Below, one piece after another: positions 1 through 5,490 of a stretch of 6,563 nt of DNA. Source of the stretch: Euryarchaeota archaeon UBA88 (lineage in GTDB: Archaea > Thermoplasmatota > Poseidoniia > Poseidoniales > Poseidoniaceae); the NCBI GenBank assembly GCA_002499545.1, contig DAME01000026.1:1-6563 (forward strand). The letters run 5' to 3'. Positions within the stretch are counted from its first letter, which is position 1; every line of letters starts with the position of its first letter. The notes beneath the pieces were generated by a model. The model saw nothing but the letters and a program-made list of their open reading frames with translations. It made no database searches and was not told the origin of the DNA. Position numbers and translations under genes: made by a program.

Positions 1-16
1 GAGAGGGGTGTATCTC

Positions 17-757
17 ATGTTGAACGTCACGGCCCGACAAGACTTGATGAGCAAAATAATTGAAACCTTAGGCGTTGTTGTCGAAGATGCAAGGTTTGAT
101 TTCAGTGAAACTGGATTGGAAATCCGAGTCGTCGATCCTTCACACGTTGCGATGATCCAAATGAACATCGATGCGGCAGCATTCGATTCGTGGGAACTCG
201 ACGATACGAAACTCGGTCTTGAACTTCGTAAGGTCAAAGAATTGGTCAGCCTCGGAGGACCAACCGACTTAATCGAGATGGCCTACGGAGACCAGACTGG
301 TGTCTTGACGGTGAATCTCGGTAAGATTGACCGAAACATTCGCCCACTTGACAATTCAACCCTCACACCTCCAGTTCTTCCAGACCTGAAACTCCCGTGC
401 AAGGTTTCAATCCGTGGCGCAGACTTCGCTCAATCACTGAAAGCTGCACGTCAAGTCGGAGATTTGGTGAACTTCAGCATCGATGCTGACACCTTCACTG
501 TTCACGTGCAGGGTTCCACCGATTCAGTCACCGTTGCGTTCAACAAAGACGAACTTCATCACTTGGAGTGCGACAAGCCAGCTCGTAGCCAATATTCCCT
601 AACGTACTTGGTTCCAATGGCCAAGATTTTCTCAGGACTTGAATCGGTTGAACTTGGCTTTGGTGAAAACTATCCACTTTCGATGAAGTTCAACTTCCAT
701 GATGGTGCTGCTGATGTTCAATACTTCTTGGCACCACGTGTCGAAAACGAGATGTGA
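17..757 (+). CDS. pcn: DNA polymerase sliding clamp PCNA
   Basis: Archaeal PCNA of 246 residues, the usual length for the family. It forms the ring that encircles DNA and tethers replicative polymerase, FEN1, ligase and repair enzymes. Seen: the clamp fold start with an ETLG segment near residue 16-19, the VVDPSHVAM segment (38-46) typical of the first domain, an interdomain connecting loop around 111-126 (LDNST..PPVLPDL), and the C-terminal FLAPRVE segment (237-243) that forms part of the pocket for PIP-box partners. I chose ATG at 17 because the purine-rich GAGAGGGG at 1-8 sits 8 bases upstream as a Shine-Dalgarno sequence; a GTG at 8 would add three residues and overlap that site. The upstream promoter lies outside the window. 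The gene ends 45 bases from the convergent TFS gene; both are informational genes, and pcn and tfs are neighbours in some other euryarchaea. Identification is secure; only the start is open. Confidence 0.96.
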   Translation: MLNVTARQDLMSKIIETLGVVVEDARFDFSETGLEIRVVDPSHVAMIQMNIDAAAFDSWELDDTKLGLELRKVKELVSLGGPTDLIEMAYGDQTGVLTVNLGKIDRNIRPLDNSTLTPPVLPDLKLPCKVSIRGADFAQSLKAARQVGDLVNFSIDADTFTVHVQGSTDSVTVAFNKDELHHLECDKPARSQYSLTYLVPMAKIFSGLESVELGFGENYPLSMKFNFHDGAADVQYFLAPRVENEM

Positions 758-778
758 GTATCAATCTCTTCAATGCCT

Positions 779-793
779 AGAACCAACGGTTCT
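779..793. terminator. small hairpin between convergent pcn and tfs, possible bidirectional terminator
   Basis: AGAACC and GGTTCT form a perfect 6-bp inverted repeat around the loop AAC, in the 45-base gap between two convergent stop codons. The position suits transcription termination in both directions. No long T-tract follows on either strand, so the assignment is weak; it could be chance. Confidence 0.3.
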
Positions 794-802
794 CTACGCC
801 GA

Positions 803-1156
803 TCAGTATTCTCGCCAACCGTGAAGGCACTCTTTGCAGGTTAGCATTCGAGTTTCGGGTTCATCTGACGACCGAGTTTGTTCAAGGTAAGAAAAGACTT
901 CGATGCAGTCGCACTTTGGGCACATGTAGGTTCCAGTCGTCAACACACCGTGGCGCTTGTCTGAATCCTTGATGACTTCGTAGACTCTAGACTTTGCTTC
1001 TGTGCTTGATTTTGCTTCGGAAAGGTCCACCTCTTTGCCATCAGTGCCTTTGATGACGAGGTTCGCCGGGCCGTTGTATCCGCATTTGTAATTGGTACAC
1101 GTGATGTTTCCACTTGGGTCTGGGAACGATAGCGTTCCACATTGGGGACAAAACAT
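803..1156 (-). CDS. tfs: transcription factor S (TFIIS-like RNA polymerase cleavage factor)
   Basis: Archaeal TFS of 117 residues, close to the usual 105-115. It binds in the RNA polymerase secondary channel and stimulates cleavage of backtracked RNA, rescuing stalled complexes. Seen: an N-terminal zinc ribbon with C3, C6, C20 and C25; a linker of about 50 residues rich in K, E and S; and a C-terminal TFIIS-type zinc ribbon with C79, C82, C107 and C110. The catalytic acidic pair D98-E99 lies in the hairpin segment SSDEPETR, which indicates an active cleavage factor rather than an inactive paralogue. Start: ATG at 1156 places the first CxxC at residues 3-6 as in the family; an upstream in-frame TTG at 1174 would add six residues and is unlikely. 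No Shine-Dalgarno sequence is visible upstream, so the message may be leaderless or nearly so. It is convergent with pcn and divergent from nop5. Confidence 0.95.
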   Translation of the reverse strand: MFCPQCGTLSFPDPSGNITCTNYKCGYNGPANLVIKGTDGKEVDLSEAKSSTEAKSRVYEVIKDSDKRHGVLTTGTYMCPKCDCIEVFSYLEQTRSSDEPETRMLTCKECLHGWREY

Positions 1157-1221
1157 AGCACAGGGCCGTACCAAACATTACTTAGCCTTATTGGGTCAAA
1201 ACGATACTGAAGTTGTGCTTC

Positions 1222-1234
1222 TTTGTATTTTTTT
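1222..1234. promoter_or_regulatory. AT-rich element in the tfs/nop5 divergent promoter region
   Basis: The 140 bases between the TFS start (1156) and the Nop5 start (1297) must carry both promoters. The clearest AT-rich stretch is TTTGTATTTTTTT here. Read on the plus strand it would start transcription near 1250, leaving a leader of about 45 bases before ATG 1297 or almost none before ATG 1249. Read on the minus strand it lies about 70 bases from the TFS start. Which gene it serves cannot be told from sequence. No better TATA box was found for TFS. Confidence 0.35.
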
Positions 1235-1296
1235 CCGGTTCTGTGAGCATGTTTAGCGGTGGGAAGTGTGAAGGGAGAGCGCCCAATCGGAGAACT

Positions 1297-2310
1297 ATGT
1301 GGCTGTGGTATGATTGGAGAGCGGCAGCGGTAGCCGATGATCATGGAAGCATACTCGATGTCGAGCAGTGGGATGGTTTTTACGATGAACGAACCGTCGT
1401 TGCTCGCCTTGAATGCATTGCAGCAGGTGGACTTACAGCCGAAGCAATGACTCTCATGGAGCGGTTCCCAGAGGCAAAGCCTCGCGTCCACGGCGAACTT
1501 GACCTTCCCGAAGCAGACTGGCCCCTTCCAGACGACGATGCGCAGCACGCTGCGGACCAAGCAGCCATCGCTATGGCGACACGCGGTGTTGCTCAAGCGG
1601 CGGGTGACCCTGACCGGCGTTTAGAACACCTGATGCGAGCCAGTGACGAGATGCGCAGCACCTTCATCACCATGGAAGCACGCCTGGTTGAATGGGTTGG
1701 CCTTTTCCTTCCTGAAGCACGCTTTGGCCACGATCGGTCAAGCCTCGGCAAGACGGTGAGTGAATCCGAATCCCTCGAACACCTTTCTCAAACGCTTGGC
1801 GTTTCGCTTCCTCCAGTTGGACCAGGGAAATCCGAATGGAAGTCGCTCAAAGAGTGGGGTGGTAGCGTATCGGTATTCCGAGGACAACTTGACCGACTCG
1901 AACATGCCATTCGCCAGTTGGCTGAAGAGCACCTTCCGTCCCTCTCAGCGCTTTTGGGACCGCTTCTGGCTGCTCGATTATGCGTCGAAGCTCACGGCCG
2001 AATGCGCTTGGCTCGATTACCAGCGGGAACCGTTCAGGTTCTCGGTGCGGAAAAGGCCTTTTTCAACCACTTGAAAACGGGTGCTCCACCCCCAAAGCAC
2101 GGGCACATCTTCATGCACCCATGGATTTCACGCTCACCTCGTTGGGTGCGTGGGAAAATTTCTCGCACCGTCGCAGCAAAGGCAAGTATTGCTGCGAGAG
2201 TTGACGCCTTTGGAGGCGAACCGTGGGGTGAACCTGAAATGCGCTTACTTGAACAAAAAGTCGAAGAAATTCGCGCTGCGCATTCATCCCCACCATCCCG
2301 TCGAAAGTGA
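1297..2310 (+). CDS. nop5: Nop5 (Nop56/Nop58 family) box C/D RNP scaffold protein
   Basis: Archaeal Nop5, 337 residues, somewhat shorter than the 370-420 common in other archaea. It scaffolds the box C/D small RNP that directs 2'-O-methylation of rRNA and tRNA, bridging L7Ae-bound guide RNA and fibrillarin. Seen: an N-terminal domain (about 1-105) that would contact fibrillarin; a helical middle with the family-like EARLVEWVGLFLPE segment (127-140) entering the coiled coil; and a well-conserved Nop domain (about 212-306) including LPAGTVQVLGAEKAFF (241-256), PPKHG (265-269) and RSPRWVRGKISR (279-290). The tail ends in SRRK and lacks a long lysine-rich extension. ATG at 1297 gives the family-like start MWLWYDW; GGAG lies 4 bases upstream. 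In-frame ATG at 1249 would add 16 unconserved residues, but its distance from the AT-rich element at 1222-1234 would fit a leaderless start, so it stays possible. Nop5 is followed 9 bases later by fibrillarin, its direct partner. Confidence 0.93.
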   Translation: MWLWYDWRAAAVADDHGSILDVEQWDGFYDERTVVARLECIAAGGLTAEAMTLMERFPEAKPRVHGELDLPEADWPLPDDDAQHAADQAAIAMATRGVAQAAGDPDRRLEHLMRASDEMRSTFITMEARLVEWVGLFLPEARFGHDRSSLGKTVSESESLEHLSQTLGVSLPPVGPGKSEWKSLKEWGGSVSVFRGQLDRLEHAIRQLAEEHLPSLSALLGPLLAARLCVEAHGRMRLARLPAGTVQVLGAEKAFFNHLKTGAPPPKHGHIFMHPWISRSPRWVRGKISRTVAAKASIAARVDAFGGEPWGEPEMRLLEQKVEEIRAAHSSPPSRRK

Positions 2311-2313
2311 GGT
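2309..2313 (+). promoter_or_regulatory. Shine-Dalgarno of flpA overlapping the nop5 stop codon
   Basis: GAGGT lies 6 bases upstream of ATG 2320 and shares two bases with the TGA stop of nop5 (2308-2310). It fixes the fibrillarin start at 2320 and suggests translational coupling, which would keep the two RNP proteins in balance. Confidence 0.65.
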
Positions 2314-2319
2314 CTTGGC

Positions 2320-3039
2320 ATGGGAAAGAACACCAACCGCCGGCGCACTACCATGCTGTCATGGTCGGTGATGAAGGAAAGTCGAGCACTGTGGACCATC
2401 AACGCCGTTCCGCGAACAGCAGTCTATGGCGAATCGCTTCGAAACTTTTCAGGAACCGAGTTTCGACGCTGGGACCCTTCCCGTTCTAAACTCGGCGCTG
2501 CGATAATGCGCACCAAAGACGACCCAGCCTTGCTGCTTCCTGAAGCAGGTTCGACCGTTCTGTACCTCGGAGCAGGACACGGCACCTCCATCAGCCACCT
2601 TCACGACCACCTGTGCGGTATCGATAACCAACAGCGTGGACGATTGGTCGCAGTTGACCTTGCACCTCGATGTCTTCGTGAACTCACGCACTTGGCTAAA
2701 AATCGTCCTGGCCTTGTTCCCGTGTTAGGTGATGCTCGAAAGCACGCGGCGTGGGGCGTCCTCCTTCCCAGAAAAATCAATTGGTTGTTCCAAGACGTAG
2801 CCCAAGCAGGTCAGGTCGATATCTTCATCGCCGCCTGCCGCCGATTCTTGAACAAAGGCGGCGTCGGCCTCTTATCGCTCAAAGCCGCCAGCGAACGCTG
2901 GACGGGTGAAGGGGAAAGCGCTCTGTTTGACAAGGTTGAATCAACCCTTGAATCGTCTGGATTCGTCGTCGACGAGCGCATTGAATTGACCGGTTATGAG
3001 GACAACCACGTTCTCTTTGCTGTCCGAATGATGGAGTGA
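2320..3039 (+). CDS. flpA: fibrillarin-like rRNA/tRNA 2'-O-methyltransferase
   Basis: Archaeal fibrillarin, 239 residues, slightly longer than the typical 227-230. It is the S-adenosylmethionine-dependent catalytic subunit of the box C/D RNP and methylates the ribose 2'-OH of rRNA and tRNA positions chosen by guide RNAs. Seen: the YGESL segment (36-40) and WDPSRSKL (51-58) of the N-terminal part; SAM-binding motif I LYLGAGHGTS (81-90); acidic D113 after strand 2; GDAR (137-140); QDVAQ (158-162); and the end motif EDNHVLFAVR (227-236). Residues that match the family's catalytic K-D-K-H tetrad are present as K57, D159, K188 and H230, so the enzyme should be active. The extra length is a basic N-terminal extension (NTNRRR). 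Start 2320 is supported by GAGGT 6 bases upstream; ATG 2353 is an alternative that would remove the extension. It is the second gene of the nop5-flpA-mutM operon. Confidence 0.95.
   Translation: MGKNTNRRRTTMLSWSVMKESRALWTINAVPRTAVYGESLRNFSGTEFRRWDPSRSKLGAAIMRTKDDPALLLPEAGSTVLYLGAGHGTSISHLHDHLCGIDNQQRGRLVAVDLAPRCLRELTHLAKNRPGLVPVLGDARKHAAWGVLLPRKINWLFQDVAQAGQVDIFIAACRRFLNKGGVGLLSLKAASERWTGEGESALFDKVESTLESSGFVVDERIELTGYEDNHVLFAVRMME
3033..3039 (+). promoter_or_regulatory. Shine-Dalgarno of mutM overlapping the flpA stop codon
   Basis: GGAGTGA runs into and includes the TGA stop of flpA (3037-3039) and lies 4 bases before ATG 3044. It supports that start and translation of the glycosylase from the same message as flpA. 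Confidence 0.6.
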
Positions 3040-3043
3040 TTGA

Positions 3044-3949
3044 ATGCCAGAACTGCCCGAAGTTGAGACGGTTCGTTGTGGACTTGAACAAGCCTGGGTC
3101 GGACATCGAATCACGGAAGTTTATCTGCGCCGTGAAGGCCTTCGGTTTCCCTTTCCCTCCGGTATGACTGCACACCTCAAGGGTGCCACGGTCACGTCGG
3201 TCCGCCGTCGTGCAAAGTACCTCCTTATCGATTTGGACAGTGGGATGGTCTTTCTCTCTCATCTCGGAATGTCGGGCCGTTACACCCTCATTACACCTGA
3301 CGAAGTGCCGAAGTATCTCGCCACTGAAGTGAGTTCCAACGTTTCGACGTTTGGAGAGTTGACCGGTTTTGGTGGACGACACGACCACATGGAATTCCGG
3401 TTTGGCAACGGCTCAGTAGCGGTTTATACCGACCCACGCCGGTTTGGAATAGCTGACGTCTTCCCACGTGCGGAAGAACCGATTCAAACACTCCTTGAAC
3501 ACCTCGGACCCGAACCACTTGAACAGTGGACCGCACTCGATGCAGCCAACCGGGCCAAAGGCAAGCGATCTCCCATCAAAACCACGTTACTCGACCAGCG
3601 TTTTGTCGTCGGTGTGGGCAATATTTACGCATGCGAAGCTCTCCACCGGTCGGGGATTTCTCCAACACGTCCGACCAATAAACTGGTGCGTAAGGACGGT
3701 AAACCAACCAAAGCACTTGTGGAATTGGTTGCTCAGGTCAAAGAAGTGCTCAAAGCAGCCATTGCCGTTGGTGGCTCGACACTCAACGACTTCGCAGCAG
3801 TTGACGGTACGCTTGGCTACTTTGGTCATCACTTCCAAGTCTATGACCGTGAAGACGGCCCCTGCCTCAAGGAAGGATGCAACGGGACCATTGAACGGAT
3901 TGTGCAGAGTAACCGTTCGACATTTTTGTGCCCACGCTGTCAAAAGTGA
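3044..3949 (+). CDS. mutM: formamidopyrimidine-DNA glycosylase (Fpg/MutM), bacterial type
   Basis: Bifunctional DNA glycosylase/AP lyase that removes 8-oxoguanine and formamidopyrimidines. Seen: the start MPELPEVETV, whose P2 becomes the catalytic N-terminal proline after Met removal, with E3 and E6; the catalytic K58 in RRAKYLL; LSHLGMSGR (71-79); TDPRRFG (129-135); the helix-two-turn-helix region LLDQR..VGVGNIYACEAL (182-200) with N193; GGSTLNDF (243-250); and a complete C-terminal zinc finger C274-x4-C279-x16-C296-x2-C299 with R291 before the third cysteine. All key residues are intact. At 301 residues it is longer than the roughly 270 of E. coli MutM, mainly through an insert of about 20 residues around 90-110. 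The C-x4-C first knuckle and segments such as EALHRSGISP and GTIERIVQ resemble alphaproteobacterial MutM from memory, which suggests horizontal transfer. It follows flpA by 4 bases, so it is probably cotranscribed. Its stop directly abuts that of the convergent exporter gene. Confidence 0.96.
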   Translation: MPELPEVETVRCGLEQAWVGHRITEVYLRREGLRFPFPSGMTAHLKGATVTSVRRRAKYLLIDLDSGMVFLSHLGMSGRYTLITPDEVPKYLATEVSSNVSTFGELTGFGGRHDHMEFRFGNGSVAVYTDPRRFGIADVFPRAEEPIQTLLEHLGPEPLEQWTALDAANRAKGKRSPIKTTLLDQRFVVGVGNIYACEALHRSGISPTRPTNKLVRKDGKPTKALVELVAQVKEVLKAAIAVGGSTLNDFAAVDGTLGYFGHHFQVYDREDGPCLKEGCNGTIERIVQSNRSTFLCPRCQK

Positions 3950-4576
3950 TCACAAGAGCCCAGTGACGACGGTTCCAGCAAACACCCACAGCGCGATAGC
4001 CGTGAGTTTGTAGACGATGTCACCCTTGGCCCGAAGTGTTTCCAGAACAGATGTTCCAGTCAACACGACAGCCACCAGCACATACCAGCCCATGTCGATG
4101 ACCATACCAAGTAGTCCGATGGCTAACTTCGTTTCAAAGCCCATTCCCGGCTTGAGAACCGTGGCGAGTACCGCAACCAAAAACAGTGCGATTTTGGGAT
4201 TAAAAAAAGCGATGGCAAACCCTTCAGCGAACCCTTGTCGGCCAAGCCCGGACGTTTCGGTATCGATGTCTTGTAAGGCGTTCATATCAGCCGTCCACAT
4301 CTTGTAGCCGTACCACAGCAAGAGAATTGCACCGAGGATTTGTAGCACGAAGAACACGTTCGGAGCGTTTTCCAGCAGTAGAATCAGCCCAAAGACCGCA
4401 CTTCCAGCATACAGCCCAAACCCGACACCGTGGCCAATGGCGCAGGCGACCCCTTGCCGCCTTCCACCGATGAGGGTGTTACGCAGGACCACGATAAGGC
4501 TCGGACCGGGTGAGGTTGCTCCAAGAATGAAGAAGGTTCCAGCGGCGAGGATTGCTTCCCATGCCAGAGGCTCCAT
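3950..4576 (-). CDS. LysE/RhtB family amino-acid exporter
   Basis: Membrane protein of 208 residues, the standard length for the LysE/RhtB family, which exports amino acids or related small molecules using the ion gradient. Seen: about six hydrophobic segments (roughly 6-27, 41-66, 73-95, 115-140, 148-172, 186-207); the family signature TSPGPSLIVV (21-30) followed by GGRRQGVACAIGHGVG (37-52); and the NPK motif (126-128) in FAIAFFNPKIALFL. A polar loop around 96-114 (DIDTETSG) separates the two three-helix halves. The substrate cannot be told from sequence; homoserine, threonine, lysine and leucine exporters share these motifs. ATG 4576 is the only reasonable start, since an in-frame TGA lies 21 bases upstream. 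There is no good Shine-Dalgarno sequence close to it; a perfect one lies 48 bases upstream inside a hairpin. The gene is convergent with mutM with zero bases between them. Confidence 0.93.
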   Translation of the reverse strand: MEPLAWEAILAAGTFFILGATSPGPSLIVVLRNTLIGGRRQGVACAIGHGVGFGLYAGSAVFGLILLLENAPNVFFVLQILGAILLLWYGYKMWTADMNALQDIDTETSGLGRQGFAEGFAIAFFNPKIALFLVAVLATVLKPGMGFETKLAIGLLGMVIDMGWYVLVAVVLTGTSVLETLRAKGDIVYKLTAIALWVFAGTVVTGLL

Positions 4577-4585
4577 GGGTTGGCC

Positions 4586-4604
4586 TGATGGCGTTCACCC
4601 ATCA
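4586..4604. repeat. short inverted repeat just upstream of the exporter start
   Basis: TGATGG and CCATCA pair perfectly around a 7-base loop, ending 9 bases before ATG 4576. On the minus-strand transcript it would sit between the buried Shine-Dalgarno at 4624-4631 and the start codon. It may be part of a structured leader or be chance. Confidence 0.35.
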
Positions 4605-4626
4605 ACACTTCTCAAGCGGGCCGTCA

Positions 4627-4666
4627 CCTCCCCGCCATTGGAGACATGAGCGAGCTGGCGGGGAGG
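4627..4666. repeat. 11-bp GC-rich inverted repeat in the exporter leader
   Basis: CCTCCCCGCCA (4627-4637) and TGGCGGGGAGG (4656-4666) are perfect reverse complements, with an 18-base spacer. This would be a very stable stem with nine G-C pairs. It lies between the small gene ending at 4686 and the exporter start at 4576. Transcribed from the minus strand, its 3' arm carries most of GGAGGTGA (4624-4631), a full match to the archaeal anti-Shine-Dalgarno. No T-tract follows, so a simple terminator is unlikely. A cis-acting leader structure or a protein-binding site are alternatives. Confidence 0.75.
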
Positions 4667-4685
4667 GAGAGGGTTAGAATCAAGG

Positions 4686-4859
4686 TTACAATCCGTAGAA
4701 GAACATCGTCGAAGGTCGCTTTTCACTCATGTGTTCTTCAGTTTCTTTGGCAGCACGGAGGAAGTCTCTGTGCACGCTTCGCCGTTTGACAACCCGCAAG
4801 ACGGCCTTTCGGAGTGCTGAGGTTGTGGGCAATGATTTGCTCTGTGGGTTCGAGTCCAT
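4686..4859 (-). CDS. small basic hypothetical protein, 57 residues
   Basis: An open frame from ATG 4859 to TAA 4686 in the largest space between recognisable genes. The product has 12 Lys/Arg against 6 Asp/Glu (net about +6). It has a Ser/Pro/Thr-rich start (2-14), a likely amphipathic basic helix (15-48, with LRKAVLRVVKRRS), and a hydrophobic tail MFFYGL (52-57). There is no signal peptide, membrane segment or cysteine pair. Third codon positions favour C and G as in the neighbouring genes. A TATA-like box (TTTATTAG) is centred 26 bases upstream of the ATG, where it would start a leaderless message at the start codon. An in-frame TGA lies further upstream and no other start is available. The promoter and codon pattern together favour a real gene. 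I do not recognise the family; its charge would allow nucleic-acid or ribosome binding, but that is a guess. Confidence 0.6.
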   Translation of the reverse strand: MDSNPQSKSLPTTSALRKAVLRVVKRRSVHRDFLRAAKETEEHMSEKRPSTMFFYGL

Positions 4860-4881
4860 GATATACTCATCACCGTACTCC

Positions 4882-4889
4882 CTAATAAA
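4882..4889 (-). promoter_or_regulatory. TATA-like box of the small basic protein gene
   Basis: TTTATTAG on the minus strand, centred about 26 bases upstream of ATG 4859. This is the spacing expected between an archaeal TATA box and the transcription start, which predicts a leaderless transcript beginning at or next to the ATG. Confidence 0.55.
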
Positions 4890-4906
4890 GGTTCAGTTTA
4901 GGGCAT

Positions 4907-4970
4907 AAAAAAAGCCAAAAAGCGAACATTACGGAAATAAAAACCGAAAAAAAGTCATTTTAATGAAAAT
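4907..4970 (-). terminator. T-tract terminator region downstream of tspO
   Basis: On the minus strand, starting 8 bases after the tspO stop, comes a 5-bp A/T hairpin (4957-4970). It is followed by T7 (4947-4953), TTTTTATTT (4935-4943), T5 (4917-4921) and T7 (4907-4913). Archaeal RNA polymerase terminates on such runs of T-tracts in the non-template strand. They separate tspO from the small gene on the same strand. Confidence 0.7.
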
Positions 4971-4977
4971 AGGGGGT

Positions 4978-5358
4978 TTATTTCGATTCGATATAGTAAG
5001 CAGTATTGATTGCAGCAGCGAGCATCATCCATGCGATGTAAGGCCAGACGAGATAGGATGCAGTGGGAATTACTGCATAGGTCAAATATGCATACACTAT
5101 GGTGAAGCCGATCATACCGAGGAGCATGACCAAGGAAAGCAGATATCGCTCGGAATTGAACACCTGAGGCCAAGCCAGGTTGAGCGTGAGTTGGATTATG
5201 AATGAGGCGATGATGACTGGAAAGAAGTCCAATTCATTTCGCTTTTCAAGCACCGTAGTCACGCTTAAAGCCATCAACGTGTAGAGGATTGCCCATATTG
5301 GTCCGATGATCCAGCCGGGAGGTTGGAAGAAGGGTTCGTACTCAGAATCAAACGTCAT
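4978..5358 (-). CDS. tspO: TspO/MBR family membrane protein, short form
   Basis: Member of the TspO/MBR (tryptophan-rich sensory protein, translocator) family, whose members bind porphyrins and other hydrophobic ligands and are linked to stress and light responses. Seen: the signature PPGWIIGPIWAILYTLMAL (13-31), QLTLNLAWPQVF (56-67) of the next helix, and SYLVWPYIAWMMLAAAIN (101-118) of the last. Four hydrophobic segments are visible (about 16-36, 45-65, 71-93, 97-120). At 126 residues it is shorter than the usual 150-160: the family's first transmembrane helix is missing, and the protein starts in the short stretch just before PPGW. The start is well supported: GAGGT 5 bases upstream (5364-5368) and a TATA box about 35 bases upstream. 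The loss is therefore not a mis-called start. Its function may be altered. It is divergent from an unknown multi-helix membrane protein. Confidence 0.88.
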   Translation of the reverse strand: MTFDSEYEPFFQPPGWIIGPIWAILYTLMALSVTTVLEKRNELDFFPVIIASFIIQLTLNLAWPQVFNSERYLLSLVMLLGMIGFTIVYAYLTYAVIPTASYLVWPYIAWMMLAAAINTAYYIESK

Positions 5359-5389
5359 ACTGGACCTCGTTACAGTTCGTAATCGCTTT

Positions 5390-5397
5390 TTTATAAA
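5390..5397 (-). promoter_or_regulatory. TATA box of tspO
   Basis: TTTATAAA on the minus strand, a near-consensus archaeal TATA box. It predicts a start near 5367, leaving a leader of about 9 bases that contains the start-proximal part of GAGGT (5364-5368), itself 5 bases before ATG 5358. Confidence 0.65.
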
Positions 5398-5421
5398 GTG
5401 ATGTAATTCTATTGTGCGAGA

Positions 5422-5431
5422 TTGAATTCAA
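5422..5431. promoter_or_regulatory. palindrome between divergent promoters, possible operator
   Basis: TTGAATTCAA is a perfect 10-bp palindrome about 25 bases upstream of the tspO TATA box and 60 bases upstream of the opposite TATA box. A further TTCAA lies at 5456-5460. The placement suits a dimeric regulator, but a 10-bp palindrome can occur by chance in 163 bases. Confidence 0.25.
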
Positions 5432-5490
5432 CACGATGGTGGCAAGAGCGGTGTGTTCAAACCGAAGATTAAGCGATAGTATATGCTAAA

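Noticed and set aside
803..1174. Longer TFS starting at TTG 1174
   Set aside because: It adds six residues before the conserved start at which the first CxxC of the zinc ribbon begins; ATG 1156 matches family starts better.
1213..1296. N-terminal extension of Nop5 from TTG 1213, GTG 1243 or ATG 1249
   Set aside because: The extra residues (CFFVFFSGS and following) do not resemble any Nop5 N-terminus, whereas ATG 1297 starts with the family-like segment. ATG 1249 remains possible as a leaderless start and is noted in the gene entry.
940..1596. Long minus-strand open frame of about 218 codons across tfs and nop5
   Set aside because: It overlaps two well-identified genes in other frames, and its product has no recognisable motif or sensible composition; it is a shadow of high-GC third positions.
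2879..3388. Minus-strand open frame of about 169 codons opposite flpA and mutM
   Set aside because: It is fully antisense to two intact conserved enzymes, shows no family motif and has no promoter or Shine-Dalgarno sequence.
3468..4013. Plus-strand open frame of about 181 codons overlapping mutM and the exporter end
   Set aside because: It is in a different frame from the intact mutM, runs into the antisense of the exporter, and shows an unstructured composition rich in S, T, K and P.
4384..4608. Alternative start for the exporter at 4608
   Set aside because: It is in a different frame from the exporter, whose own frame has a TGA stop 21 bases before ATG 4576.
4627..4666. 11-bp inverted repeat as an intrinsic terminator of the small gene
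   Set aside because: Neither strand has a T-tract after the stem, and archaeal termination depends on T-runs rather than on stems.
4847..4857. GGGTTCGAGTCC-like stretch resembling a tRNA T-loop
   Set aside because: The flanking bases do not form the five-pair T-stem (only two pairs), and no acceptor, D or anticodon arm could be found upstream. It also lies at the start of the small 57-codon frame.
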